Source: Chthoniobacteraceae bacterium (GTDB lineage Bacteria > Verrucomicrobiota > Verrucomicrobiia > Chthoniobacterales > Chthoniobacteraceae). From it: a DNA stretch of 37,291 nucleotides. Positions 17,334 through 25,491 of the stretch are shown one piece after another. The notes under the pieces are model-generated. The model made no database searches. It saw only the letters and a list, made by a program, of their open reading frames with translations, and was not told the origin of the DNA. Position 1 is the stretch's first letter. Every line of letters begins with the position of its first letter. The stretch is from NCBI GenBank assembly GCA_947476255.1, contig CANJPY010000050.1, positions 1 to 37,291 on the forward strand, read 5' to 3'. The position numbers were made by a program, and so were the translations under genes.

Positions 17334-20249
17334 TTAAGGAGCCAAGTTTACTGCGGAATAATGGTCTACTGAGGTCAGATTGAAGCGTCCGGCACTGGCA
17401 CGCGTGACTTCCGCGGCGGTCACCGGACGGTAATTCATGAGCTTGTACGCAAAGGCGCGCCCGCGATTGGTCGTGGCTCCCCAATAGTTCCACGTCCACC
17501 CACCATCGGCACCTCCGGAGCCTCCAGTGGCGACAGTCGTCGTGGTATCCGGAGTTGAAGCGTCATAGATTGCCGGCGCATTCGCGATGTAATCCAAGCC
17601 GGCCTGCGTAAAGACGATCGAGTTGCCGGAAATGGCGATACGCGGGTCCCGATTGGCCAGCAGCCACACCCAGAGGTCGCTCAGTTCCGCCTCGTCGATG
17701 GGACGATTACTAATCTTGAGGTCACTGCCGGTGGTCGTCGTCGTATTGCCGGTGGTCGTGGTGCTGAAGTCTCCGGGAATGGTGACAAAATGAACCCCGA
17801 TTTCAGGCCGGTCATCCTTGGCGAGCACCTCAAAAGACAAGCTGGCGAAACTCAGTCCGGGAAGGTCTTTGGACACATCCCAACTGACGGAGTTCTGCGT
17901 GCCTGTTTGAACCCCCGCCCCCAGTACCCCCGTGCTTGAGAGGATTCCAGTCGACGAGGCGGTGTAAGGTGCCCCCTTGCGGACCATGCGTCCAATTCCA
18001 AGCTGTCCGTAAGATTCCGCCGCGTACAGGTTACCCGCTCCATCCACGCTCACATTGTAAACCAGACCAACCGTCTTTCCGATCGTGGTCACAACCCCTT
18101 CCGAAGTGATCTTCCTGACGAAATTGCCATCGTCCTCCGACACATACAGATTGCCGCCCGCATCTATCGAAAGACCGCGCGGATAATAAAACGTTGCGGC
18201 AGTCCCCGTCCCATCAAGGTGGGAATAGGTGCCGCTTCCTGCAAAAGGAGTCACCGTCGCCGTCGCAGATCCGTTCGGTACCACCAATTTCAATATCTTG
18301 TGCGCGTAATGATCGGCAACGTAAATCACGCCCTGGGCATCCACCGCGATCCCCAGCAAATTCCTGCCAGTCTGCGCCACCGTTGTGACAGAACCGCTGG
18401 ATGTCACTTTGCGGACATAACCCGAATCCCATTCGCTGACATAAAGATTGCCATTCGCATCGGCGGCGATACCAAACGGCCCCCTGAATGCGGCATTGGA
18501 ACCCACGCCGTCCGTGGAATTATAAACGCCCCAAGAGCCAGCCAGCGTCGAAACCACTCCAGAGGGGGTGATCTTCCGGATGACATGCCCGCTCATCTCC
18601 GTCACGTAAACATTGCCGCTGCCGTCTGTACAGATCCCGTAAGGATTTTGAAATCTGGCGGTCGCGCCAGTGTCATTCAGGTAGGAGGAACTTCCCGGTC
18701 CCCCAGCGAGCAGGGAAACGCTCCCGGACGGGGTGATTTTTCTAACGCAATAGTCAGTGACAACATAAACATTGCCGGCCCCGTCCACCGTGGAACACCG
18801 GATGTTGTCTTGAACAGGAATACGACTGTCGATCCTGGTGCTTGGGTCGTACATATCCGACCAAAAGTAAGAACCCGAAGTTGTTGGAGTCCCGCCACCA
18901 ACGCTCGGAATCACAAGATGCGCCCAGTTTTTGACCCCGTTGAGCCACCCAATCAGAGCCGTTGTCACGGTACCGCTTGTTGTCAGCGAACCGGCAGAGA
19001 CATTCCCACCGGAGAGCGTGCCTCCGACAAGGGTCCCGTTCACAATGGAGCCACCCGCCAAGACCATGGAGCCGCCGGAGAGCGCCCCTCCAGAGATGAC
19101 GGGGAGGTCGACCTGATAGGTGATGTTCACCGTCTGACTGCCCGGTTGCTGTAATGCACTGACGATCGTCGGCTGGAGAATCGGCTTCGTGGGCTTGTGG
19201 GAGTCAAAACGCATCCTGCGCTCGAAGCGCTCCAGAGACCAAGAGCCGGAATTCACCGTGCTGTAGCGGATCATCCACACGTTACCCGCCGGATCGAAGG
19301 AAGCGCCGCGAACATAATTGGCACCATACCCAGAGACGCTGTTGGTGAAATTGACATGCCCAGCGTAGATATTATCGACCCCAATGTCATAATTAAACTG
19401 CCGGTCAGAAACCATGGTGCTGGTGTCGAACATGACCCCGCGCAGAGGAGGGCCATCCATCATGCCCACCATCAGCACTCCATCGCGAGACACCGTGAGA
19501 GTCGTGTACCATTGGCTCCACCCGGAGACCACGGAAGTGCTCGCCGCCTTGGAGACATATTCACCGGTCACGCTAAACTTCTGCAGGGTTGCATTGTCGT
19601 CCAACACAAGCACCTCGTCGAGAGGACTGACAGCCACATGGCGGACCCCGCTCGCGAACTGGCCCGGGAGACTTCCGTAGGCTCCTATTGTTGCCTTGAA
19701 AGAGCCATCGGCATTAAAAACCTGCACTCGATAGTTGGAATAATCGGCCACATAGATCAGCCCCTTCGAATTGACAGCGACGGAATGGTAAAAGTCGTTA
19801 TACGTGCCATTAAACCACCCGTTGGCACTGCTGTTATACCCACTGCCAAATTGCAGCCTCTGCTCACCGGTGGAACTGAAAGCGTACCCTTTCCCGAGCG
19901 CTCCATCAAAGCCGTAGATCGTGTCCCCCGAGACACTCGCCGCGAGGCCGGTGATCCGCGTGAAAGCCTTCGGAAACCTCATCACAAAGGCCCCGGAATT
20001 GTCGTATTTCTCGATGTACCAATTGTTGCCTGAAGAGTTATAAGCGCCGACGTAAACCCCGTCGACGGTGGCAACAACGCAGCGACGCTCCCCCGAAGGA
20101 TCAGGCAGAGCGGCGTAGGTGCCCGTGTAATTCCAGACGTCCTGAGGACCGGACCGGAAGGATGTCTGTGCGTTTCCTCGGTCCCCGAAAAGCAGCAACG
20201 CGAGGGCGGAGAAGACGATGCGCTGGACTTGAGATTTGATTGTGATCAT
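17334..20249 (-). CDS. Secreted double NHL beta-propeller protein
   Basis: 971 residues. A signal peptide is clear: MITIKSQVQR, a hydrophobic stretch, then cleavage near NAQ-T (residue 27). An N-terminal propeller (about 50-350) shows degenerate NHL-like blades such as HSVAVNSKGLIYVADYSNYR. A Gly-rich quasi-repeat linker (about 395-440; SGGALSGGSMVLAGGSIVNG) follows. A second propeller (about 485-770) has six classical NHL blades, for example PYGICTDGSGNVYVTE. The C-terminal 180 residues contain a SLSFEVLAKDDRPEIGVHF strand pattern, a Thr-rich linker and RAFAYKLMNYRPVTAAEVTR. I recall a similar tail in Verrucomicrobia secreted proteins, often with sulfatase-modifying-factor domains, but none is visible here. 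It lies 51 bp upstream of the giant gene on the same strand. The role is probably scaffold or adhesion outside the cell; no enzyme motif was found. Confidence 0.9.
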   Translation of the reverse strand: MITIKSQVQRIVFSALALLLFGDRGNAQTSFRSGPQDVWNYTGTYAALPDPSGERRCVVATVDGVYVGAYNSSGNNWYIEKYDNSGAFVMRFPKAFTRITGLAASVSGDTIYGFDGALGKGYAFSSTGEQRLQFGSGYNSSANGWFNGTYNDFYHSVAVNSKGLIYVADYSNYRVQVFNADGSFKATIGAYGSLPGQFASGVRHVAVSPLDEVLVLDDNATLQKFSVTGEYVSKAASTSVVSGWSQWYTTLTVSRDGVLMVGMMDGPPLRGVMFDTSTMVSDRQFNYDIGVDNIYAGHVNFTNSVSGYGANYVRGASFDPAGNVWMIRYSTVNSGSWSLERFERRMRFDSHKPTKPILQPTIVSALQQPGSQTVNITYQVDLPVISGGALSGGSMVLAGGSIVNGTLVGGTLSGGNVSAGSLTTSGTVTTALIGWLNGVKNWAHLVIPSVGGGTPTTSGSYFWSDMYDPSTRIDSRIPVQDNIRCSTVDGAGNVYVVTDYCVRKITPSGSVSLLAGGPGSSSYLNDTGATARFQNPYGICTDGSGNVYVTEMSGHVIRKITPSGVVSTLAGSWGVYNSTDGVGSNAAFRGPFGIAADANGNLYVSEWDSGYVRKVTSSGSVTTVAQTGRNLLGIAVDAQGVIYVADHYAHKILKLVVPNGSATATVTPFAGSGTYSHLDGTGTAATFYYPRGLSIDAGGNLYVSEDDGNFVRKITSEGVVTTIGKTVGLVYNVSVDGAGNLYAAESYGQLGIGRMVRKGAPYTASSTGILSSTGVLGAGVQTGTQNSVSWDVSKDLPGLSFASLSFEVLAKDDRPEIGVHFVTIPGDFSTTTTGNTTTTTGSDLKISNRPIDEAELSDLWVWLLANRDPRIAISGNSIVFTQAGLDYIANAPAIYDASTPDTTTTVATGGSGGADGGWTWNYWGATTNRGRAFAYKLMNYRPVTAAEVTRASAGRFNLTSVDHYSAVNLAP

Positions 20250-20264
20250 ATTTTCAACGAGGCA

Positions 20265-20280
20265 GCGGAACGAATTCCGC
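20265..20280 (-). promoter_or_regulatory. UUCG-loop hairpin in the leader of the double-propeller gene
   Basis: On the minus strand the leader reads GCGGAATTCGTTCCGC, a perfect 6-bp stem around a TTCG tetraloop, ending 15 bases before the ATG at 20249. It would lie in the 5' UTR if transcription starts near 20300. It may stabilise the message or modulate initiation; there is no T-run, so it is not a terminator. Confidence 0.4.
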
Positions 20281-20310
20281 GGTTTTCGGACTTGGCAACA
20301 ACACAGTCTT

Positions 20311-20326
20311 AGCAGGTATTATGCCA
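20311..20326 (-). promoter_or_regulatory. Candidate sigma-54 (-24/-12) promoter for the surface-protein operon
   Basis: The minus strand reads TGGCATAATACCTGCT. The GG and GC dinucleotides are separated by exactly 10 bases, as in the TGGCAC-N5-TTGC consensus, and the TGGCA half is perfect. The predicted start is near 20300, giving a leader of about 50 bases before the ATG at 20249. Sigma-54 and an activator gene are not in the window. Confidence 0.45.
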
Positions 20327-20479
20327 AACATCCCCTCTCATGGATAAATCGCCCCAATGCAGATTGACCTGAAAAAAGCTATGTCGAGCCCGGGATACGA
20401 ACCCGTTTTAACGGCCCACAAAAGCCAATTCCGAAGCAGAGCCGACTGGTGTTGGAGCGATTGAGATACTGCCCTCCCT

Positions 20480-20508
20480 TTGATAAAATAGATAATTTTT
20501 ATTAATAT
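20480..20508 (+). promoter_or_regulatory. Candidate sigma-70-type promoter for the secreted esterase
   Basis: TTGATA at 20480-20485 and TAATAT at 20503-20508 are separated by 17 bases, the optimal spacing. The stretch is AT-rich in a GC-rich window, so chance similarity is possible. It would give a leader of about 160 nt to the ATG at 20674. Confidence 0.45.
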
Positions 20509-20673
20509 TAATGAACCTTCTTAAAACAAAAAATGCTTTTTGCATCCGTTGAAAAAAGAGATTTTACCCCTGTATTTTCTTTGAAGGCGCCGCTCGCAAT
20601 GTACACTCCGATTACACTGCCGGTGAAACGCTTGTGGACAGCCGTATGCCCTCTGCCCTTAAGTCTGCGCTCC

Positions 20674-21957
20674 ATGAAACAGGCCTTCTCCAGTTTATTC
20701 GTGCTCGGAATCGCACTTACACTCCAGGCACAGGTGCCGCTCTGGGATCTGGCCAAGGATAAAATCCCAGTCGAACTCAACCACGGGGCGACGCGCGCCG
20801 AAGGCGGCACCGTGACCGTGGGAGGCGAAAGGTACTTCGGCGTGCCGGCGGCTGCTTTCCCCGACCAGAAAACCTTTGCAGTGCAAGTCACCGTTTCGTT
20901 TCCGGAAACCGCGGAGGACACGAGCCTGAACATCCTTCTCAAGCAGAGCAAGGACGGCGAAGACACCGGCCTCGGACTGACGTGCATCTACGGCAAGCCC
21001 GACTCCTGGAGGGTTTACCGTCCGATCATTAACGGCATGCACATCGGCGGCATCCGCATGAAGTTCCAGCCCAACACCCCCTATACCTTCACCGTTTCCG
21101 TCCGCAACGGCAGCGCCGCGTATTATCTGGACGATGTCCCGGGCAGCAAACATTTCACCCTGCTGCTTCCCAACGACGAACCCATGTGGGTGGGCAAAAA
21201 GCTCCTGCCCCGTGAAAAGCCCTTCGCCAGCGCGGAAATCAGGGCCTTGAAGGTCTACGGCGCCGACTTCGCCTACACCTCGCCCAAGGAAAAGTTAAGC
21301 GCTGAACCGAGGGGAGCCGTTGCCGGCAAAAACTGGATGATCGACGCCCCGACCATCGTTGATTCCAACCGCCCCAAGCTGCTTTTTTACGGCGACTCGA
21401 TTTCGGGGGGATACCGCCAGCACCTGCTTCCGGCGCTGGAGGGCAAGGTCTACGCCTACCACTGGAGTCATTTTGTCGGCGGCATCGACCCGAAGGTGGA
21501 TGCCGTCATTCACCAGGGGGCGGCCGTGGCCGACTTCAAGCTGGTCTTTTTCAACAACGGGTTGCATTCCCTGTCGTGGACCCCCGAAAAAGCCACCGAC
21601 GAGCAGATCGCGGACACCACGCGCGCGATCGTGCGGGGATTCAAAACCGGGGCGCCCCAGGCGAAACTGTTCTGGATAGCGACGACTCCGCACACCGCGC
21701 GGCGGAGTGCCCCGGACAAGCCGGTCGACGCTCTGGGAGAGAAAAATGCGGTGGTGCTGCGCATCAACCGGATCGCCGAGCAAGTCATGAAGGAGGAGGG
21801 TGTCGGGATCCTCGACATGTATACTCCCTTCGCCGCCAAATTGGAGCTCGCCGCCGGCGACGAATACCACTGGTCCAGCCCTGCGTACAAGATGATCTCG
21901 GACGCGATTGTGGCGAAGACGCACGAGGTTCTGAAGCTTGAATCTGGCGTCAAGTAA
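20674..21957 (+). CDS. Secreted SGNH/GDSL-type esterase with N-terminal lectin-like domain
   Basis: 427 residues from the ATG at 20674. This start is chosen because a good signal peptide begins there (MKQAFSSLFVLGIALTLQAQ); an in-frame ATG at 20533 would add 47 residues without signal character. Residues about 21-210 are beta-rich with a SWRVYRP strand and an AYYLDDVPGSKHF strand, like a concanavalin/LamG-type module. Residues 230-420 form the SGNH hydrolase: block I LLFYGDSISGGYRQ (nucleophile S242), an Asn in FFNNGLHSL (about 294-295), and the C-terminal GDEYHW with D396 and H399 as a DxxH pair. The likely reaction is hydrolysis of acyl esters, plausibly on polysaccharides in the periplasm or outside the cell; the substrate is inferred. 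The gene stands alone between divergent and convergent neighbours. Confidence 0.85.
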   Translation: MKQAFSSLFVLGIALTLQAQVPLWDLAKDKIPVELNHGATRAEGGTVTVGGERYFGVPAAAFPDQKTFAVQVTVSFPETAEDTSLNILLKQSKDGEDTGLGLTCIYGKPDSWRVYRPIINGMHIGGIRMKFQPNTPYTFTVSVRNGSAAYYLDDVPGSKHFTLLLPNDEPMWVGKKLLPREKPFASAEIRALKVYGADFAYTSPKEKLSAEPRGAVAGKNWMIDAPTIVDSNRPKLLFYGDSISGGYRQHLLPALEGKVYAYHWSHFVGGIDPKVDAVIHQGAAVADFKLVFFNNGLHSLSWTPEKATDEQIADTTRAIVRGFKTGAPQAKLFWIATTPHTARRSAPDKPVDALGEKNAVVLRINRIAEQVMKEEGVGILDMYTPFAAKLELAAGDEYHWSSPAYKMISDAIVAKTHEVLKLESGVK

Positions 21958-22019
21958 CCGGGGGGAGCCGGAATCGCTCCAATGCGCCTCCGCCCTCCTC
22001 CTCCCCCTCGCCGAAGAAA

Positions 22020-23033
22020 CTAAAACTTAGCCTGCAGAGAAAGCCCCAGACCGGTGTCCACTTTTCGATAGTCATTCACGGCCACGGCACTGGAATCCCT
22101 GCCCTCAAACCCCGCCGAGAAGCGAATTGCCGCCCATTTGTTCACCACATAGCCCAGAGCCACGCCCACGGAGTGGGTCAGATCTTGTCTGGAGTTGTGG
22201 GGCAGATACTGGGCAAACTGGACCCTGTAATAGGGCTGGACGGACAAGTTTGGCGCCAATTCATGGGAAAGGGCCAGCATCACAGCCTCATCAAGCCGGT
22301 CATTCCGGCCAGAGTCAGGCGGATCCACCTGAGTCCTGTGCCAGGCCACGGCGCCGGAAATTCCAAGCATGGATTTCTCCCCGAGTTTAAACTGCTTCTC
22401 GAAGTTCAAAGTTGGGGCCCACTCTGAATAAAATTCATCGTATTTTCCAGTGGCCGCATTCAACAGGCGATTGTGCTCAATGCCAGCAGAAAGCAGCCAG
22501 TTCTTTTTGCTGAAGTAATAGCCTTGAAGGAATAGAGAACTGACGTCGAAATCCAAATCGTTGAGAGATTTTTCCTTTCTCGAGAACTTTCCATAATTAA
22601 ACTTCTGGTGTCGGTACCCCCCTTTCCAGCCAAGCAGGCCATTTCCAAACTCGATCGGAGTCGGGGCAATTGCCAGTTGCAAGGCCGAGACCATGACAGG
22701 CCCCCGCACCTTGTCATTTTCGGTAAGGTATATGTTGGAAGACTGCGAAAACTGGGTTTCGAACGTCACTTCAAACAGGGCCCGCCCCGGCTTCTGCCTG
22801 ACGATAAACTGCGGCCCAATGTCGTCAGTTTCCGCTTCCGAGAGCGGCGCCACGGACTCCGTTGTCGGGTTGTTGAGCTTGGCATTCATCTTCGCCCGCT
22901 GAACCTGTTGGTTGGCAGACTCAATTTGAACTTGTGCAAGAGAAATGCCGGAAAACGCCGCCAACAGTAACCCTGCGACCAAGGCGCTCAGTTCTTTCTT
23001 CGTGAACTGCGTTAAAACTTTAAGGGGATTCAT
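22020..23033 (-). CDS. Outer-membrane beta-barrel protein paired with a FecR-domain protein
   Basis: 337 residues from the ATG at 23033. That start is preferred over 23057 because it overlaps the FecR stop as ATGA (4 nt, translational coupling) and because MNPLKVLTQFTKKELSALVA begins a normal signal peptide, cleaved near SLAQ-V. The mature part begins with a Gln/Asn-rich segment, then shows alternating polar/aromatic strands (FEVTFETQFSQSSNIYL, WKGGYRHQKFNYGKF, LSVQPYYRVQFAQYLP) and ends in LSLQAKF. A C-terminal Phe is the usual barrel-assembly signal. A 12-14-strand barrel is my estimate. Function is unknown; a channel or surface anchor is possible. No characterised family was recognised. 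Confidence 0.8.
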   Translation of the reverse strand: MNPLKVLTQFTKKELSALVAGLLLAAFSGISLAQVQIESANQQVQRAKMNAKLNNPTTESVAPLSEAETDDIGPQFIVRQKPGRALFEVTFETQFSQSSNIYLTENDKVRGPVMVSALQLAIAPTPIEFGNGLLGWKGGYRHQKFNYGKFSRKEKSLNDLDFDVSSLFLQGYYFSKKNWLLSAGIEHNRLLNAATGKYDEFYSEWAPTLNFEKQFKLGEKSMLGISGAVAWHRTQVDPPDSGRNDRLDEAVMLALSHELAPNLSVQPYYRVQFAQYLPHNSRQDLTHSVGVALGYVVNKWAAIRFSAGFEGRDSSAVAVNDYRKVDTGLGLSLQAKF

Positions 23034-23941
23034 CTTGGCAAAAATTCTCCACTCCACTTTTTGTAAACTGGCTCGACCGGCCTATCTCGGATCGGATCTG
23101 ATTCTGGGCGGGCTTTGCTGAATGGTTTGGGATCCTTGTTTTCAATGCGGATCATTTGGAGCGCGGAAGGATCAAAACCCGCAGTCCCCAAGACCCTCAT
23201 GGGAGTCACTTCCATCTTCCCTTCCGCAATTTTCTTTTCCTGTGCCTCTACCGCCGACTTGATCTTTGAAAGCGACGCGAGGGGCGCTTTAAAAGCATTC
23301 ACTAACTTCGCTCCGGCAACTTGCTCCTGCAACCGGAAGTTCACGAGCGGCCCAAATCCTCCGTTCCCCCGATTGCCCGGCATAATAAAGGTCAACTGGC
23401 CCGCCCCAAGGGAGATGGACTCACCTTTGGGAAGCGTTGCCTTTGCATTTCCCTCCAATACCAAAAGTTTGAAGCCCCCGTCTTGAGTGGCGGAAACCAC
23501 AATGGAGGTTCCGAGCACCGAGGCCATGGCACCCGAGGAGCGAATGACTCCCCCCCCTTTTCCTGCGGGCGAGTGAAATAACAACGTTCCTTTCTCAAGA
23601 TAAAGCTGCCTCTTCCCCTCCCCAAGCGAGAACACCGAATTGGCACCCACCCGAGTCACGGTGCCATCACTCGCCTGCAATTCAGCCCGCGAGCGGACCC
23701 CGGTGATGAGCACTCGGTTCCGGTCCAAAACCTCGTTCACCCTCGCGGCATGGCTCTTTGCGCCATTGGAATCTCGGATCACGACAGAATTCACAACCTC
23801 GCGGATTCGCAACTCGTCCAATGCCTCGGCAGCGCGGGAGGGCTGACTTGCCACTAAACTTGCCACTAAACTTGCCACTAAATTCACAAAGACGAAACCT
23901 AGCCTAAGTGCCGTGCGGAGAAACTCCGTCTTTTTTGCCAT
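23030..23941 (-). CDS. Exported FecR-domain protein
   Basis: 303 residues. The N-terminus MAKKTEFLRTALRLGFVFVN is followed by a hydrophobic (LVAS)3 stretch and a cleavage site near SRAAEA. Residues about 75-200 carry a FecR core: RVNEVLDRNRVLITGVRSRA, a VGANSVFSL strand, the LYLEKGTLLFHSP strand, GAMASVLGTSIVVS and LLVLEGNAKATLPKGES. There is no N-terminal anti-sigma domain and no sigma-factor gene nearby. It is therefore not the classical FecIRA signalling protein but the exported FecR-like type. The C-terminal third is Lys/Pro-rich. The 4-nt overlap with the barrel gene suggests the two act together in the envelope. Function is inferred only. Confidence 0.82.
   Translation of the reverse strand: MAKKTEFLRTALRLGFVFVNLVASLVASLVASQPSRAAEALDELRIREVVNSVVIRDSNGAKSHAARVNEVLDRNRVLITGVRSRAELQASDGTVTRVGANSVFSLGEGKRQLYLEKGTLLFHSPAGKGGGVIRSSGAMASVLGTSIVVSATQDGGFKLLVLEGNAKATLPKGESISLGAGQLTFIMPGNRGNGGFGPLVNFRLQEQVAGAKLVNAFKAPLASLSKIKSAVEAQEKKIAEGKMEVTPMRVLGTAGFDPSALQMIRIENKDPKPFSKARPESDPIRDRPVEPVYKKWSGEFLPR
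23846..23881 (-). repeat. 12-bp x3 tandem repeat in the FecR signal peptide
   Basis: Three perfect copies of ACTTGCCACTAA (plus strand) encode (LVAS)3 in the signal-peptide hydrophobic core. Copy change by slippage would stay in frame and alter the hydrophobic length by four residues per unit. Confidence 0.9.
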
Positions 23942-24269
23942 ACATGAAATTATGACAACATTGACAGCACTTCATCAATGAATGCAAGCAGAAATCAGGG
24001 ATAGACAACCCATACCTATTATTCAAGCCCCGCAAAGCGTGGGCATTACCAAGGCACCCGCGCTTTCAAGCAGCTCTGGCATGGAAAATGGAATTCCAAA
24101 CAACCCGGCCAGCTTGAAGGAGCGGGTCAAACTTTGTGAAGGCGAATTCAGCTGAAAACACTGGCTGGAAAGCTCCCGCGGCCTTTGTATCCTCCTCCGT
24201 ACCCGCGAGTCTGGTCCGTTCCGACAAGGCCCGTTTCGAAAACAAACCCTATCTTTTGACCTGTTCCTT
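23942..24269. other. Divergent intergenic region (328 bp)
   Basis: It lies between the FecR gene (minus) and the membrane fusion protein gene (plus). No gene or RNA was recognised. It contains a 10-bp perfect palindrome TGGAATTCCA (24089-24098) and the weak promoter described separately. Nothing else could be supported. Confidence 0.5.
23949..23978 (-). promoter_or_regulatory. Weak sigma-70-like promoter candidate for the FecR/barrel operon
   Basis: On the minus strand TTGATG and CATAAT are separated by 18 bases. The -10 ends about 7 bases before the ATG at 23941, so the message would be nearly leaderless. Only a modest match. Confidence 0.25.
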
Positions 24270-25397
24270 ATGTGGAAACGAATGCTCCTCATGCTGTTCT
24301 GCGTGGCTCTTGCCGTCGCAGGAATCGGCTACGCCAAGTTCAAACAGATTCAGGCGGCCATCGCGATGGGCAAATCTTTCGCTCCCCCGCCGGCAGCCGT
24401 GACCACGCATGTCCTCCAGTCTCAAAATTGGGAACCCTCCATCAAAGTCATCGGTACGCTCAAAGCGGTTCAAGGTGTGAACGTCAGTACGGATTTGGCC
24501 GGGATTGTTTCTGAAATTGCGTTTGAATCCGGCAAAACAGTCCGCGCAGGAGAGTTGCTCGTCCAGTTAAACGCGGAGCAAGAAAAGGCGCAATTGGCCG
24601 CCGCCGAGGCGAGACGCGATCTGGCCAAACTGGACGCGAAAAGAAAACGAGAACTCCAATCCCAAAATGCCGCCCCAGTTTCTGAGCGCGACGCCGCCGA
24701 GGCCGAACTTCGCCGTGCCGAGGCCGCCTGCGCGGAAGTAGGCGCGCTGCTTGCCCGCAAGCGCATTACCGCTCCTTTCGACGGAGTGTTGGGAATCCGT
24801 TTAGTGAGTCTCGGACAATTTTTAAACCCGGGGGCGGCGATCGCCACGATGCATTCCCTCGACCCCATTCAGGTTCAATTCAGCCTGCCCCAACAACAGC
24901 TCGCCGCTGCGACTCCCGGCAAGGACCTGCGCATTCTCAGCGAAGACCGTCCCGAAATCGCCAGAGCCGGAACCGTCACCGCACTGGATTCGCAGGTGAA
25001 CGAAACCTCCCGCGCCATCACCGTGGAAGGCACCCTTCCGAACGCAGACAAAATCCTGCGCCCCGGCATGTTCGTAAACGTCGAAATCCCCTTGCCCAAG
25101 GAGGAAGGCGCAATTGTAGTGCCGGCGTCGGCCATCAGTTATGCCCCGTATGGCGACTCGGTTTATGTGGTGAAGGAGGGCACTTCGGCAGAGGGCAAGG
25201 CCACCAAAACCGTTTCCCAGCAGTTCGTGAAACTGGGCCAGAATCGCGGAGACCAGATCCGCATTTTAAGCGGCCTGAAGGCAGGCGACGAAGTGGTCAC
25301 TTCAGGGGTGTTTAAACTGCGCCCAGGGGGGGAAGTGCAAATCAACAACAGCGTGCAACCCTCCAACCAAGCCGCACCACGCCCCCCCAATAGCTGA
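24270..25397 (+). CDS. RND-type efflux membrane fusion protein (periplasmic adaptor)
   Basis: 375 residues. An N-terminal membrane anchor/signal segment (MWKRMLLMLFCVALAVAGIG) is followed by the first barrel-sandwich half (VIGTLKAVQGVNVSTDLAGIV, GKTVRAGELLVQLN). An alpha-hairpin coiled coil covers about 100-160 (AAAEARRDLAKLDAKRKREL and AEAELRRAEAACAEVGALL). Then come the second lipoyl half (RKRITAPFDGVLGIRLVSLG), a beta-barrel domain and the membrane-proximal end (GLKAGDEVVTSGVFKLRPGG). The hallmark pieces of the HlyD/MexE-type family are present and the length is normal. It would bridge an inner-membrane pump and an outer-membrane channel. No pump gene follows: the next gene is an unrelated SDR. 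An alternative ATG at 24282 is possible. Substrate unknown. Confidence 0.9.
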   Translation: MWKRMLLMLFCVALAVAGIGYAKFKQIQAAIAMGKSFAPPPAAVTTHVLQSQNWEPSIKVIGTLKAVQGVNVSTDLAGIVSEIAFESGKTVRAGELLVQLNAEQEKAQLAAAEARRDLAKLDAKRKRELQSQNAAPVSERDAAEAELRRAEAACAEVGALLARKRITAPFDGVLGIRLVSLGQFLNPGAAIATMHSLDPIQVQFSLPQQQLAAATPGKDLRILSEDRPEIARAGTVTALDSQVNETSRAITVEGTLPNADKILRPGMFVNVEIPLPKEEGAIVVPASAISYAPYGDSVYVVKEGTSAEGKATKTVSQQFVKLGQNRGDQIRILSGLKAGDEVVTSGVFKLRPGGEVQINNSVQPSNQAAPRPPNS

Positions 25398-25491
25398 GCA
25401 TTGCTGAAATCGGGAGTGGGAATTTGCCTAAAAGAAGCATCGCGCTCTTTTTAGAGCAGTCGCCCTGAGTGTTCTCCCCTAGCCTTTCTTC

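Larger units (their letters stand above)
20250..20673. other. Divergent intergenic region (424 bp)
   Basis: It separates the minus-strand propeller gene from the plus-strand esterase gene. It holds the sigma-54-like site, the leader hairpin, a very AT-rich stretch (20479-20532) with a sigma-70-like promoter, and an upstream in-frame ATG at 20533 that is probably not used. A T-arm-like stretch near 20389-20407 does not form a full tRNA. Confidence 0.6.

Noticed and set aside
16551..20033. Long plus-strand ORFs (16551-17258, 18219-19154, 19197-20033)
   Set aside because: They are antisense to the giant gene and the double-propeller gene, are rich in Arg/His/Pro and lack domains; shadows of the real frames.
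20380..20410. tRNA T-arm-like stretch (GGGTTCGTATCCCG on the minus strand)
   Set aside because: The loop lacks the invariant A, and no matching acceptor, D or anticodon arms could be built around it.
20533..20673. Upstream ATG extending the esterase by 47 residues
   Set aside because: A typical signal peptide begins at 20674; the extension has no signal or domain character.
25444..25457. GCTCT-TTTT-AGAGC hairpin between the fusion protein and SDR genes
   Set aside because: Only 5 bp of stem and no T-run after it; not convincing as a terminator.
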